Positions 31,786-43,971 of a DNA stretch of 64,000 bases are shown one piece after another (the stretch's first letter is position 1; every line of letters starts with the position of its first letter). The notes under the pieces were generated by a model. It had not been told where the DNA came from, did no database searches, and saw only the letters and a list, made by a program, of their open reading frames with translations. The stretch comes from Viridothelium virens (lineage: Eukaryota > Ascomycota > Dothideomycetes > Trypetheliales > Trypetheliaceae). Both the position numbers and the translations under genes were made by a program. The stretch is from assembly GCA_010094025.1 (NCBI GenBank), contig ML991823.1, positions 1 through 64,000 on the forward strand, read 5' to 3'.

Positions 31786-32945
31786 TGATACTTTATCCCA
31801 AGAAATATTGTGGCTCTACACACAACCACATCTTTTCAGCTATTACCCAAAGGCGTTGACGAGAGCCAACATTTCCTTCCTCTGACCTCGTATTAGTAAG
31901 GAATTATGTACTAACAAACAACTGTCTCGTGATGATCCATACTCCGGCTATGTTCACTGGATCAATGACAAACCCGGACCTTGCATCGATATAGTAATGT
32001 ATCGGGTTTAGCTGAACCTCAAAAGCAACGGAACCAAGAAAAATTAGGAGTAAGCTGACCGGCGATGCCCTATTTCAACGCTGCGGTTGAGACCTTGCAG
32101 ACTTGGATGCAGGCTAAATGCAGCATAATAATATTTCATTCGCGTCACTTGTTATGATCAATTCGCTGTTCCTTCCATCTAGATTCCTTTTAGGACCATT
32201 TATCTCTACTTCATACTCTGACGGATAAAGCCTCTTTGCTTGCCGCTATTGTCCAATGACGGAAAAATCCACCAATAGAGAAAATTTGCCAGAGAGTTGA
32301 AAGATGTTGAAGTGATCTATCAAGCCAGCCAGAGAGAAAGGGGACATTAGAGTACTGATGTGCCGACCGACGCGCACTTTGACTGTTTGACACGACACGG
32401 AAAGCTCTCAATGACCTGCCCAATCCGACTAGCTTCCGCACCTCATCTGAAATTACGTAGAAACCATTGTGACATTGTTGACTCGCAAATAATCGGACCT
32501 TCAGCTTTTATAGCATACCAAATGATCTATGAGGCTACCATTGATGTTGATGGACTCCGAAGAATTCCCACCGTAAAGAGACGTAAATGAGATGCTCGCG
32601 GTTAGTCGCGTTTCACCCTTAAAGTAACCAACACCCTGTTCCTGGGGATACTCAACCCCTGTTCAGATATGACAGCATCAGTTGGCGGCTGCCACCAGCT
32701 GCCATGGAACAAGCGGGGTTACTGGCCATTGGTTTGCAGGTCGAGCCCCAGATTCTCCAATCTCGATAAGGCAAGTCGACGCTTAACAGCCTTCCTCTTC
32801 AAGGCAAATACACTGGAGATTTCCGATAGCCGCGTAGTCTATTTGAACGGTATTGCATTTCAAAGATTTGTATAAATTTCAGGATTTGCTCGTGTTCCAA
32901 TTTGGTGACTGAGGAGCTTCTACGAGCTTGTAGCAAGTAGTCAAA
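31786..32945. other. Intergenic region
   Basis: 1,160 bp, AT-rich in its first half. It should contain the promoter of the M28 peptidase. ORFs here are short and lack domains. Confidence 0.45.
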
Positions 32946-34570
32946 ATGTCTCGTCTTTTCTGGGTTTCCTGCTTTTCCTGCATTACTTCAATCGCTCTTG
33001 GTGACAGCAATGCATCATGGTCACTTCCTCAGCCAACTTTTGGAATTGATGGGTCGCCTCTCTGGAATGCTGGAGCATGGCCGCCGTCAAACGTAGGAGT
33101 GCCACTCGTACCTCAAGCCGCGGATTCGGAGTTGACTGATCTGCTCTCACAATTCAATACATCTCGCATCCAGAACATCATTGAGACGCTCACCAATTTT
33201 GGTACACGTCACACGCTTTCCACGCAGACGGACCCAACGCGCGGTATTGGAGCTGCACGAGATTGGATAGCAAAGGAGATGCGAGCGCTGGCGGCGCCTT
33301 CAAATGGTTCCATGGTTGTCACGACGCCTTCGTATATCCAGCCAGTGGCAGACAGAATCCCGTTTCCCGTCAACATTACAAACATCGTAGCTACTATTAA
33401 AGGCTATGGAGAGCCAAATCGAGCATATGTGGTTACCGGTCATTACGACAGTCGAAGGCTTGATGTCATGAATTATACCGGAGACGCCCCAGGCTCGGAT
33501 GATAATGCGAGCGGTGTGGCCGTAGTGTTGGAAATGGCTCGTATCTGCGCGACGAAGCAGCCATATGCTACGATGATATTTGCGGCGGTGGCCGGGGAGG
33601 AGCAGAACCTGTATGGGTCGAATTTCCTGGTGAGTCGGGGTTGGATGGCTGTTAAGAACCTGTTTACCTAACCCATTCAGGCACAATCTCTTAAGAATGC
33701 TTCAGTAGATGTAGAGGCGAACTTGAACAATGACATCGTCGGGACTGGTAGCAACGAGCCCTACGACCCTGTCAACGAACACACTATTCGGCTCTTTGGC
33801 GCTGGTACCAATTACTTAACTAACACGTCCATCGCTGATGTGATGATCTCCATTGGAGGAGAGAACGACACGCCTGCGCGAAATTTAGGTCGCTTCGTTC
33901 AGGAAGTTAACGAAGGTGCCGTTGCCTCCACGGACATGCAGGTTGCCTTAGTCTACCGGGCAGATCGTTTCTTCCGTGGCGGAGACCATGAGTCCTTCTT
34001 GTCGGCTGGCGTCAGCGCTGTGCGTTTTACAGAACCCAATGAAGATTTTCGACATCAGCATCAAGACCCAAGAGTCCAAGATGGAACCCTATATGGAGAT
34101 GATATGCAGTTTGTGGACTACGACTATACAGCTCGCGTAGGACGTGTGAACCTGGCAGCCATGTGGAGTATTGCAAACGCGCCCGCTCTGCCTACCGACG
34201 TGACCTTCGACGTCATCGTTGGAGAGCCAGCTGCCGACACAGATACGCCTGTTGAGGATCTTCTCAACGAGACACAATTCTACTGGCAAATCCAAAATAG
34301 CTCGCTCTTGCAGGGCTATGAGCTTGTGTGGCGTCCTTCGAGCCAGCAGCAGGTATGGGAAACCACCATGAAAATTCCAATTGATTCAAAGGGACACTGA
34401 CATTTCGGAAATAGTGGACTCACAGCTATTATGTGGGCATGGTGGACCAGGTCACAGTAAATCTTTCAAAGGATAACGTCGTCTTCGGGCTTAGAGCGGT
34501 GGGTAAGAACGGGAAAAAGAGTCCGGCCGTCTTCCCGCTACCGGATCCAGCAGAGTATGGGCCTTACTAG
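32946..34570 (+). CDS. Secreted M28-family zinc aminopeptidase
   Basis: Exons 32946-33629, 33681-34352 and 34415-34570 (GTGAGT/TCAG and GTATGG/ATAG) give 503 aa. The N terminus [19 protein letters not shown] is a signal peptide, and there are several N-glycosylation sequons (NTS, NGS, NIT, NYT). The two-zinc M28 site is visible: His in GHYDSR, Asp in GSDDNASG, the Glu pair in [10 protein letters not shown], Asp in NNDIVGTG and His in GGDHESF. A fibronectin-III-like C-terminal segment follows, completed by exon 3 ([13 protein letters not shown]), without which it would be cut short. It is probably an extracellular or vacuolar exopeptidase used in nitrogen acquisition. The third exon was placed because unspliced reading stops after DSKGH. 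Confidence 0.9.
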
Positions 34571-36204
34571 CCTCTTCTGGAGCGTAGTGGTCTAGCACAG
34601 GCGAAGGAGAAAGACGTGTCAAATACCGATTTCAAATCTGATTTCGAAATTCTGCCCGCTGCTGGGTAATTTGCCCGGTGAACGTCGTCCCAATTAGAAC
34701 TGCCTTGCCGCTCCTCGGTCTGCTTTCGCTTGCATCGGGGAACTGAACGATCCAACGCCACGAAATTTAAGCATAAATCTTAAGCATGGGGCGGTGGCTT
34801 ACAAGTACGAGATATCCTGCACCTGTTTTGGATGCTATCCAGGCTATTTTCGAAATTGGCATCCGTATTGCAGTATCCGCCCGATTGGGTTGCCGACCTT
34901 TCCTCAGTTGCTAGTTCTTGTGTAGAATGATGTGATTAATGTTTGACCTGCGCAGATGAAGCGCTAACCATCTCATGCAGTTGCTCACTGCATATTAGTG
35001 CAGATCAACGGTGTTCTCGAAGCCACAATGCAACCAATCGATAAAGCCATGCGGAATAGCTCACCGCACCCCCTTTGACCCTGCGTACGGAGTACTGGAG
35101 CCTGCTTCTGATCAATTGGTGGCTGAAAGTCACATGGCTAGAAGACGTCAGATGATGAAATGATGAGGGTGAAAGCACTGCCACTCTACGTAGAGGATGC
35201 TCATGAAAACATGGCGCTGTAAGTGCTGGCTGGGAGTGAGATGGAATGGAGATGGAATGGAGATCGCCCTTATGATGAAACAATAATGAGAAGTCAAACG
35301 CTTCCAGGGGTCTGTGACAAGAATAAACTCAGATTGATCGACGAGGACGATCCGCGGCTGTCGCGTGCGTTGTCCGATCTTGCAGAACCACCCACGGTGC
35401 ACCCATCCACCCATCATTGCTAGATAGACCTGGGCCAGCAGGCTGTGATGCTTCGGATGCGCCCACAGCCAACAACGTCACCGACGTCGCTCTAGTGAGC
35501 ACCCAGGCGCCGGCTCTCGAGCTTGCAGCCTCGGAAGAAAGAAGAAGTGCCCTCAGCATCAGCTCCTTTTGAGCGAGGTGCGTTTCTTCTAGGCAGGCGT
35601 GGCAGGGCCGGCACGCGCAGCGTCACGGAACTGTCTCGAGCCGGCGCACGCTAATGATTAAGCTTACTCTCTTAGCGCCAACCCAGCAGCGTGAGGTGGT
35701 GAGCCAACATGTGCCACTCCCTTGGGCTCGGACTGCGACACTTCTCTATGGACAAGACCCAGACTACCCCACCCCCGTTATGAGACGAGTCCTTTGATCT
35801 TTCTTCTTCCGTGTGGAAACCGGTCGTCTCGTCCCAGCTATCGGGCCTGGCTCCTTCAGCTTACTCCGTACACGGCATCATGATGCGGGTCCCGCCGCCC
35901 AAGGGCGGATGTGTCTGTTTCTGGTGCCAGCCGGATTCAAACCATTATTGTAACTCTCTACTGGCTTCCCGGATATATGAAGTAGCCCTATCCATGGAAC
36001 CCTCCCACACATTATCGGTTTGCCCACATATACACCCCTTCTCCTAGTCCAAATCAAGACTTACGGTCATGCTTCGAACCCTCCATCCCAGTGGCCAATG
36101 ATCTCATGATAGTGTGACTGCTTGGCGACAAACACCTTGAGACCATCATCGACTGCTCCTCGGTCATAAGAGCTAGCTTTTCGGCGCACCGGAGGAGCTG
36201 TAGA
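34571..36204. other. Intergenic region
   Basis: 1,634 bp without a convincing gene. Near 35238-35262 the sequence GAGATGGAATG is repeated in tandem about twice. The ORFs present have no domains. The last part is the probable promoter of the phospholipase gene. Confidence 0.45.
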
Positions 36205-37404
36205 ATGGAGAAAGACCTCCAAGAGCATCTTCTCTCACCTACCATACACCCGATGGGTCTGTAGCTGTGACTGGTCTCTGCAAAGGTCCTGCTAATTCTT
36301 CCAAAGCATCTTTTGCCTTTGCCCGAAAAGACAAGAATGGCAAATGTTTTCCGCAAGCGATCGCCCATCGAGGGTACAAGGAAAAATATCCAGAGAACAC
36401 GCTGGAGGCATTCGCTCGCGCGGCAGAAGTTGGATCTCATGCCATTGAGACAGATCTTCATCTTTCAAAGGACGGCGTTGTCGTCATCTCACATGTGTGT
36501 GCCCTTTGCAGATAAAAGGAACTTGAGCGCTGCTGACCTTTCAGGATGCTACCCTTAAGCGATGTTATGGGAAAGAGCACAAGATCATCGATTGTGATTG
36601 GAATTACCTGAGTACGCTGCGGACGCTTAAGGAACCGAATGAACCAATGCCTCGATTGATTGATCTTCTGGAATTCTTGAAAAAGCCACAGCATCATCAT
36701 CTATGGATCCTGTTAGACATCAAGGTAAGTCCGCGCTTGAAGTCCTGGTTCTTCCATCGCGATGTCACCTGACACTATCAGCTCGACGACGATGCCGACA
36801 CGATGATGCGTCTCATATCGCAAGCGTTTGCACATGTGCAACCCGTGGAGGGTCGTCCTTGGAATGAGCGCACTATGCTCGGATGCTGGACTGTAAGGCG
36901 GCGCAATCAACCATAGCCTCACATCTTAGGTGCTTACTCAATATTGCCGTGTAGCTTCAATACGCCCGTCTTTCCGGAAGACATCTGCCTGACTTTCCAA
37001 TTGCCCATATTGGTGTCTCGATCTCCAACGCTCGAAAATTCCTCGCCTTTCCGAATTGCTCCTTCAACATGCTCATCTTCATACTCATCGGCCCTATTGG
37101 TGCCAGGTTCAGAAAACAACTGCACACACTGCAACGGCCGCTAATTGGGTGGACCGTCAATAGTAAGCCTTGGATGGCATGGGCGATCCAACACAATCTG
37201 GATGGCGTAATAAGCGATGATCCGAAGACGTACTTGGATGTCTGTGAGAGGTGGGATGAGGAAAGCGAAAAAAGGGCTATAGGAGCCGGACCGATCCTGC
37301 TGGCACTATGGATACAACTCCTGATATTCTTCTTGCTTCCCTGGTTCAATTGGCGAAGAGGCATCAATGATAGACAAGTCATTCGGAGGAGAGTTCCAGC
37401 ATAA
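36205..37404 (+). CDS. PGC1: Phosphatidylglycerol phospholipase C (Pgc1-like GDPD)
   Basis: Proposed exons are 36205-36256, 36307-36494, 36545-36724, 36782-36892 and 36955-37404, giving 326 aa (yeast Pgc1 has a similar length). The glycerophosphodiester phosphodiesterase core shows AIAHRGYKEKYPENTLEAF, then AIETDLHLSKDGVVVISH joined to DATLKRC; the two His and the Glu/Asp are the catalytic and metal-binding residues. PRLIDLLEFL, LLDIK and DGVISDDP also fit. The C terminus has one hydrophobic helix (GPILLALWIQLLIFFLLPWF), suggesting a tail anchor. Yeast Pgc1 degrades phosphatidylglycerol at mitochondria and lipid droplets. The first exon is inferred: no in-frame ATG exists in exon 2, and a GTCTGT donor with a GCTAAT branch site and AAAG acceptor restores the phase. 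Confidence 0.85.
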
Positions 37405-37718
37405 GAAATGGACGCACGACTCGAAGCATTTGCAGGCGTTTAGAGCGGGCAATCCTTCTTGCATAGATACCACTTTTAGGCGCATCGGACCTTTTCAAAG
37501 CGTTTTAGAATTATCATTTCGGAGATTATCTGGCCGACGCATAGAATTATGACTCTTAAATATTATTGCTCTCATTACCTAGTAGGTAGTTTTGCATCGT
37601 GAGCGTGAACCCCGCCTTACAGTACGAAAGAGCTAGGTAAGGTAGGTAGTTAGCGACGCGACTCTTTCAGACGCGTCGTTCACGTCCAGTCCACCACAAC
37701 TCCCGTTCATGGGACACG
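37405..37718. other. Intergenic region, gamma-tubulin promoter
   Basis: 314 bp between two plus-strand genes. Short TAGGTA-containing repeats occur near 37581-37648. No gene is seen. Confidence 0.4.
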
Positions 37719-39622
37719 ATGCCCAGGTAATCCCAGTCGTCAGAAATTGACTCTGTCAAATGTTAATTGAATGAGCAAGAGAAATCATTACTATTCAAGC
37801 TGGCCAATGCGGTAACAACGGTGCGTCTATTCTATGTTAGCCCCACCTTCCAGACTCTCACGGGTCATACATGGAGTGGCATGAAGGAACAGACAGATTC
37901 GCTTGACCCTGCAAAAGCTGACTTGGGCTTAAGTTGGCAGTCAATTCTGGCAGCAATTGTGCCAAGAACATGGAATCAGCCAGAATGGAAATCTCGAGGA
38001 TTTTGCGACGGAGGGAGGAGATAGAAAGGATGTCTTCTTCTACCAAGTAAATGATTTCTCGCAAAGTGCGCTGACGAAGACTCCTGCTAACTCGTACTAC
38101 GTGTAGTCTGATGATACTCGATACATTCCTCGCGCCATTTTGCTCGACCTAGAACCACGAGTACGTAGCCAACTCTCCACAGCCAGGGTCCGACTTCGAC
38201 TAGTCGGAGATATCTCGTGATGGGTCTGCAAGATTGATGGCTTTGCTGATTTGGTGTTAAAATTAGGTGATCAATAGCATACAAACGGGCGCATACAAAA
38301 ACATATACAATCCTGAGAACTTCTACATTCATAAGGATGGCAGTGGAGCGGGTAACAACTGGGCAGCTGGTTACGCAGCGGGCGAGCAGGTCCATGAGGA
38401 GGTTATGGACATGATTGACCGAGAAGCAGACGGCAGCGATTCGCTTGAGGTATCGCTATCAACCGACTTCCGTAAGATGATTGTGACAGATTCAATGCTA
38501 AGTTTCAAGCGATAGGGCTTCATGATGCTCCACTCAATAGCAGGCGGCACTGGATCCGGATTAGGGAGCTACATGTTGGAACGACTTAATGATCGCTTCC
38601 CGAAGAAGCTGATCCAGACCTATTCAGTATTTCCCGATACGCAAAATGTTGGCGATGTTGTGGTTCAACCCTATAACAGCCTACTGTCCATGAGAAGGCT
38701 GACACAGAATGCCGATTCCGTTGTAAGTACTCATCGATGGATGCTCTGTACCGACAAGAGGCTAAAATGTGTATAGGTTGTCCTTGATAATGGTGCACTA
38801 GCGAGGATAGCCGCCGATACTCTCCACGTCCAAGAACCCTCATTCCAGCAAACTAACCAACTTGTAAGTTTACCAGCACCTTAGACCAAGCCTGCCTCTG
38901 ACTACAGTGATCAGGTGTCAACAGTAATGTCCGCGTCCACCACTACTCTCCGCTACCCCGGCTACATGCACAACGACCTCGTCTCCCTTGTTGCTAGCCT
39001 CATCCCCGTTCCCCGCTGCCACTTTCTGATGACCTCCTACACGCCTTTCACGGGCGAGTCACTGTCTCAAGCTAAAACGGTACGCAAGACGACCGTGCTC
39101 GACGTCATGCGCCGTCTTTTACAGCCTAAGAACCGCATGGTCTCGACCAATCCATCCAAATCCAGCTGCTACATCTCCATCCTCAACATCATCCAGGGCG
39201 AGGCGGACCCCACCGACGTGCACAAGTCGCTGCTCCGCATCCGCGAGCGTCGCCTTGCGACCTTCATCCCCTGGGGTCCCGCATCCATTCAGGTGGCCTT
39301 GACGCGGAAGAGCCCGTATACACAGACGCCGAGCTCCCCCCGAGTGTCGGGCTTGATGCTCGCGAACCACACCGGGATTGCGACACTGTTCAAGCGGATT
39401 CTGGCGCAGTATGATCGGTTGCGGAAGCGGAATGCGTTTTTGGAGCAATACAAGCGAGAGGATCCGTTTCGAGATGGGCTTGGCGAGTTCGATGAGGCGA
39501 GGAGTGTGGTGGCGGAATTGATAAAAGAGTATGAAGACGCAGAGGGGGAAGGATATTTGAGTGGAGAGGGGATGGGCATTCAGGACGGTGGAGAGGCAGG
39601 TGGGGCGGGAAGGGAAGGGTAA
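37719..39622 (+). CDS. mipA: Gamma-tubulin
   Basis: Eight exons: 37719-37726, 37780-37820, 37934-38046, 38107-38160, 38267-38449, 38516-38722, 38777-38863 and 38915-39622, total 466 aa. The first exon is only ATGCCCAG and joins to give [16 protein letters not shown]. The tubulin GTP signature GGTGSGLGS is in exon 6, and the gamma-type sequences [19 protein letters not shown] and [15 protein letters not shown] are clear. The C terminus is long and Gly/Glu-rich ([14 protein letters not shown]) rather than the acidic tail of alpha/beta-tubulin. It nucleates microtubules at spindle pole bodies as part of the gamma-tubulin complex. Introns lie mostly in the first half, as usual in filamentous fungi. 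Confidence 0.97.
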
Positions 39623-40692
39623 AAAACGATGGTGATGGCTTGCTGGTCATCATGGCGTTCGTCAGGGTCGTTGTTCACATGAGGATCTGGTCAATGGTGT
39701 CAGGGGCTCAAAACAAATGGGTGAAGAACGACATATTATTAGTGACTATTTTATGTAGCTTTAGACATGTTCAAGACGTTGTGCGTCTTGTTCAACTGTC
39801 CTTGCTGAGCTTGTCAAAGAGGAAACAAACAAATTCTCATGTATGCGAATTATTGTTTTCGGACGTAGAGGTAGCGGTCGGGTCGTTGCGGCTGGGATAC
39901 TGAATTGGGTTAAATGATCTGGGATCATCTCTATAGGATACAACCGATATGCGGGAGTCCCACACCCCGGGGAACAAAAGAGAGATAGAGACAGATATAT
40001 TCTGGCAACCACTTGGCAACTCGACTCAGATAGACCTCTTCAGATGATACAGATTTCCGTAGAATGGAGCAAATGACGCAGAGTAGCTTAGAAGATAACC
40101 TTCACATCCAGGATGCATGAAAGTTCAACGTTTTTCTGCACCAGACATTTTGTTTTTTTTCCCAGAAGGTTGGTATATGTACTTAGATACTCTTTGAAGA
40201 TAAGTCACCCCCAAACCCCATGGGAAGCACTTCTCAGTAAGGCAAGATTTTCCTGGCTTAGGTAGCTTTCCTGCGTACCGTATGACGTCGTTCCATCGCC
40301 TCGCTCGTAATAGCCCCTTTCGGCTCCAACAGCCGATACGACATCTACAAAACCTTAGGTAGATTGCCATCACAGTCTAAGATAACGAAGGACACACTTG
40401 CCCTGGTAAGCATTACGCAGAGCTTGTCACGACCATTGTCGTAGCAGGTTCAGACGAGCCGGTGAGCAGCAGGGGATCTGTCGTGTCTGTGTAGAACCCC
40501 ACATTTCGTAAACTGCCGATGGAGGGGCAGCATCATCACTCTCTGCCCTGGTATTTTCCAATGAAGTTTTTGCATTAATCACTTTCGACTATTTTTCCTG
40601 TCTCCCGCTTAGCTTCGACCTCAATAATTCTCTCCCTCAATTGACTCTGCCATCCGTACTTCCGCATCTTATAATATTAAATCTGTCCCATC
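39623..40692. other. Intergenic region
   Basis: 1,070 bp between gamma-tubulin and the alcohol dehydrogenase. It includes a short inverted pair (AACGTTGTGCGTC/GACGTAGAGG-like, weak) near 39775-39870, plus the dehydrogenase promoter. No coding region is convincing. Confidence 0.4.
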
Positions 40693-42209
<1,517 letters not shown>

Positions 42210-42906
42210 GGATGACGGACGGACAAAACGCGATTGCCGTGCCCACAATCAGAAGACAGCAGGGCTTTCCGTAGGGCAGTGCTAGAAAGATTCATCAAGG
42301 AGCGAATCTGCGGCAGGATTGACTTGATGGCTCGATGCTTTCGGCTCTTCTTAAGCAAGCTATGGATTTCGATAATCCAAGAAGGGCGCAATCGGCTTCC
42401 TGCGTCCGAGTTTCTCATATTACCGACAGGCCTTTAAATGAAATAACTTGCTCTTGCGAATTTGTAAAAGCTGGCCGAATTCCTGATGATGCTTATCACC
42501 ACCGTTTGCCTCGTACAACGATCGATGATGCGTAGTAAGAGTTGTAGTAATAAGAGGTAAGGTATGCTTGGCTTGCGTGGGGATGGGAGTGCCAGCGACT
42601 CTTTGGGCTGACAATAGTTGTTTCCCCAATTTTCGGGGCCAATGGAATATTCTCCTGACAGCAAAAGCAAGAATATCTGCGAATTCATCAGCCAAGAGAC
42701 GCGTACAATTTGTCATGAACCTTGTGTGTGAATCTTGGAGATGTATGATATCATTTGTTTGTTCTATTGTCGTTGATCGATCAATAGCATCAAAGCACGG
42801 ACCAAGCGGAACCCGAACACGCGAAATAATGGCAAAACACCCGTTTCCGTTCCTCTGAATCTCCTTAGTTTCTCCTCTCCTGGTCTCTGGCCTGACTTCT
42901 GTTACT
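42210..42906. other. Intergenic region
   Basis: 697 bp between two plus-strand genes; terminator of the dehydrogenase and promoter of the Smr gene are expected. Nothing else is seen. Confidence 0.45.
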
Positions 42907-43792
42907 ATGTCTTATCCTTCAGCCCAGCTAGGGGGTCGGCGTAAGTCTATGAGTGTTCCACGTCGTACAACGAGTTCTGAATCCGTGATCAAGCCTTCAA
43001 TCATCAGTCCAGCAATGGCGCTGAAGCAGAGTATGATCGACTTCGCGATCTCGCACGTCAAGAGCATGGGAAGCAACAATCTTGCGCTGCTAAGGTGTGC
43101 ATCCGGCAGATGGTCAAGGATCTCCACAGATGCCAACTGATTAAACGAAGTAGTCCCGTCAAGCGTACGAGCGCGGCGATGGTGCAGCGGCTCACCAGTT
43201 ATCTGAAGAGGGCAAGCGTCATGCCCAGATGACGGACCAATACAATAAGCAAGCTTCAGAATTCATCTTCAGAGAGAACAATGCCGAAGGCCGAGTAGCA
43301 AGCGATACGATTGACCTACACGGACAGTTTGTGGAAGAAGCCGAGCAGATATTAGAACAGAGGATACGATACGCCCAATCCACTGGGCAGACGCATCTCC
43401 ATGTGTACGGTCAGAGCAATCCAAGGAGTGAAATAACGAGCTGAAACCTAGAAAGAATTGTCGGAAAGGGAAATCATTCGCCAAATCATATCCAGAAGAT
43501 CAAACCACGCGTCGAAGAGATATGTCGCGAGCTCGGCCTCTCTGAACACACCGAGCACAACGAAGGCCGCATCTATATCGACCTCACTGGCGCACCAGCT
43601 CAGATGCCACCAAATGTCGGCTATCACCCACAGTACGGAGGGCAGCAGCAGTACTACGATCAATACAGCGGTGGTGGCGGATACTCCGGACAGGGAGGTC
43701 AACCGAACCAAAATGACGAACTGGAAGAGGCTGTGAAGAAAAACTTACCAAAGATCTTCAAAGCGCTAAGAAGTTGTTGTGTTGTGATGTGA
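42907..43792 (+). CDS. Smr-domain protein with DUF1771
   Basis: Exons 42907-42940, ~43027-43094, 43154-43404 and 43456-43792 give about 229 aa. EYDRLRDLARQEHGKQQSCA and RQAYERGDGAAAHQLSEEGK form the helical DUF1771 segment that usually precedes Smr. The Smr domain follows: TIDLHGQFVEEAEQ and, across intron 3, HLHVIVGKGNHSPN, with GRIYIDL after it. The DLHG and GKGNHS motifs define the fold, linked to endonuclease activity or RNA binding. The Gly/Gln/Tyr-rich stretch and the C-terminal SCCVVM follow; a CVVM end resembles a CaaX prenylation box, so membrane tethering is possible. The 5' edge of exon 2 is the least certain junction. Confidence 0.85.
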
Positions 43793-43971
43793 GGCAATGT
43801 GTTGCTTCTGTGTATACGCTGTAAATACATACGGCAGGTTTGGCTAGATCCCTTGTTCTTGTATGAACATCTTCCAGTCAATCTGGCCTGCGCTATCTAA
43901 CAAGGAAAAAATGGAGCTCGTTGACTGTCACAGAAACATTACTTTGATCGCAGAGCTGATCCCAACATGAG

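Noticed and set aside
36054-36461. Minus-strand 135-codon ORF opposite the phospholipase 5' end
   Set aside because: Overlaps conserved plus-strand GDPD exons; no domain.
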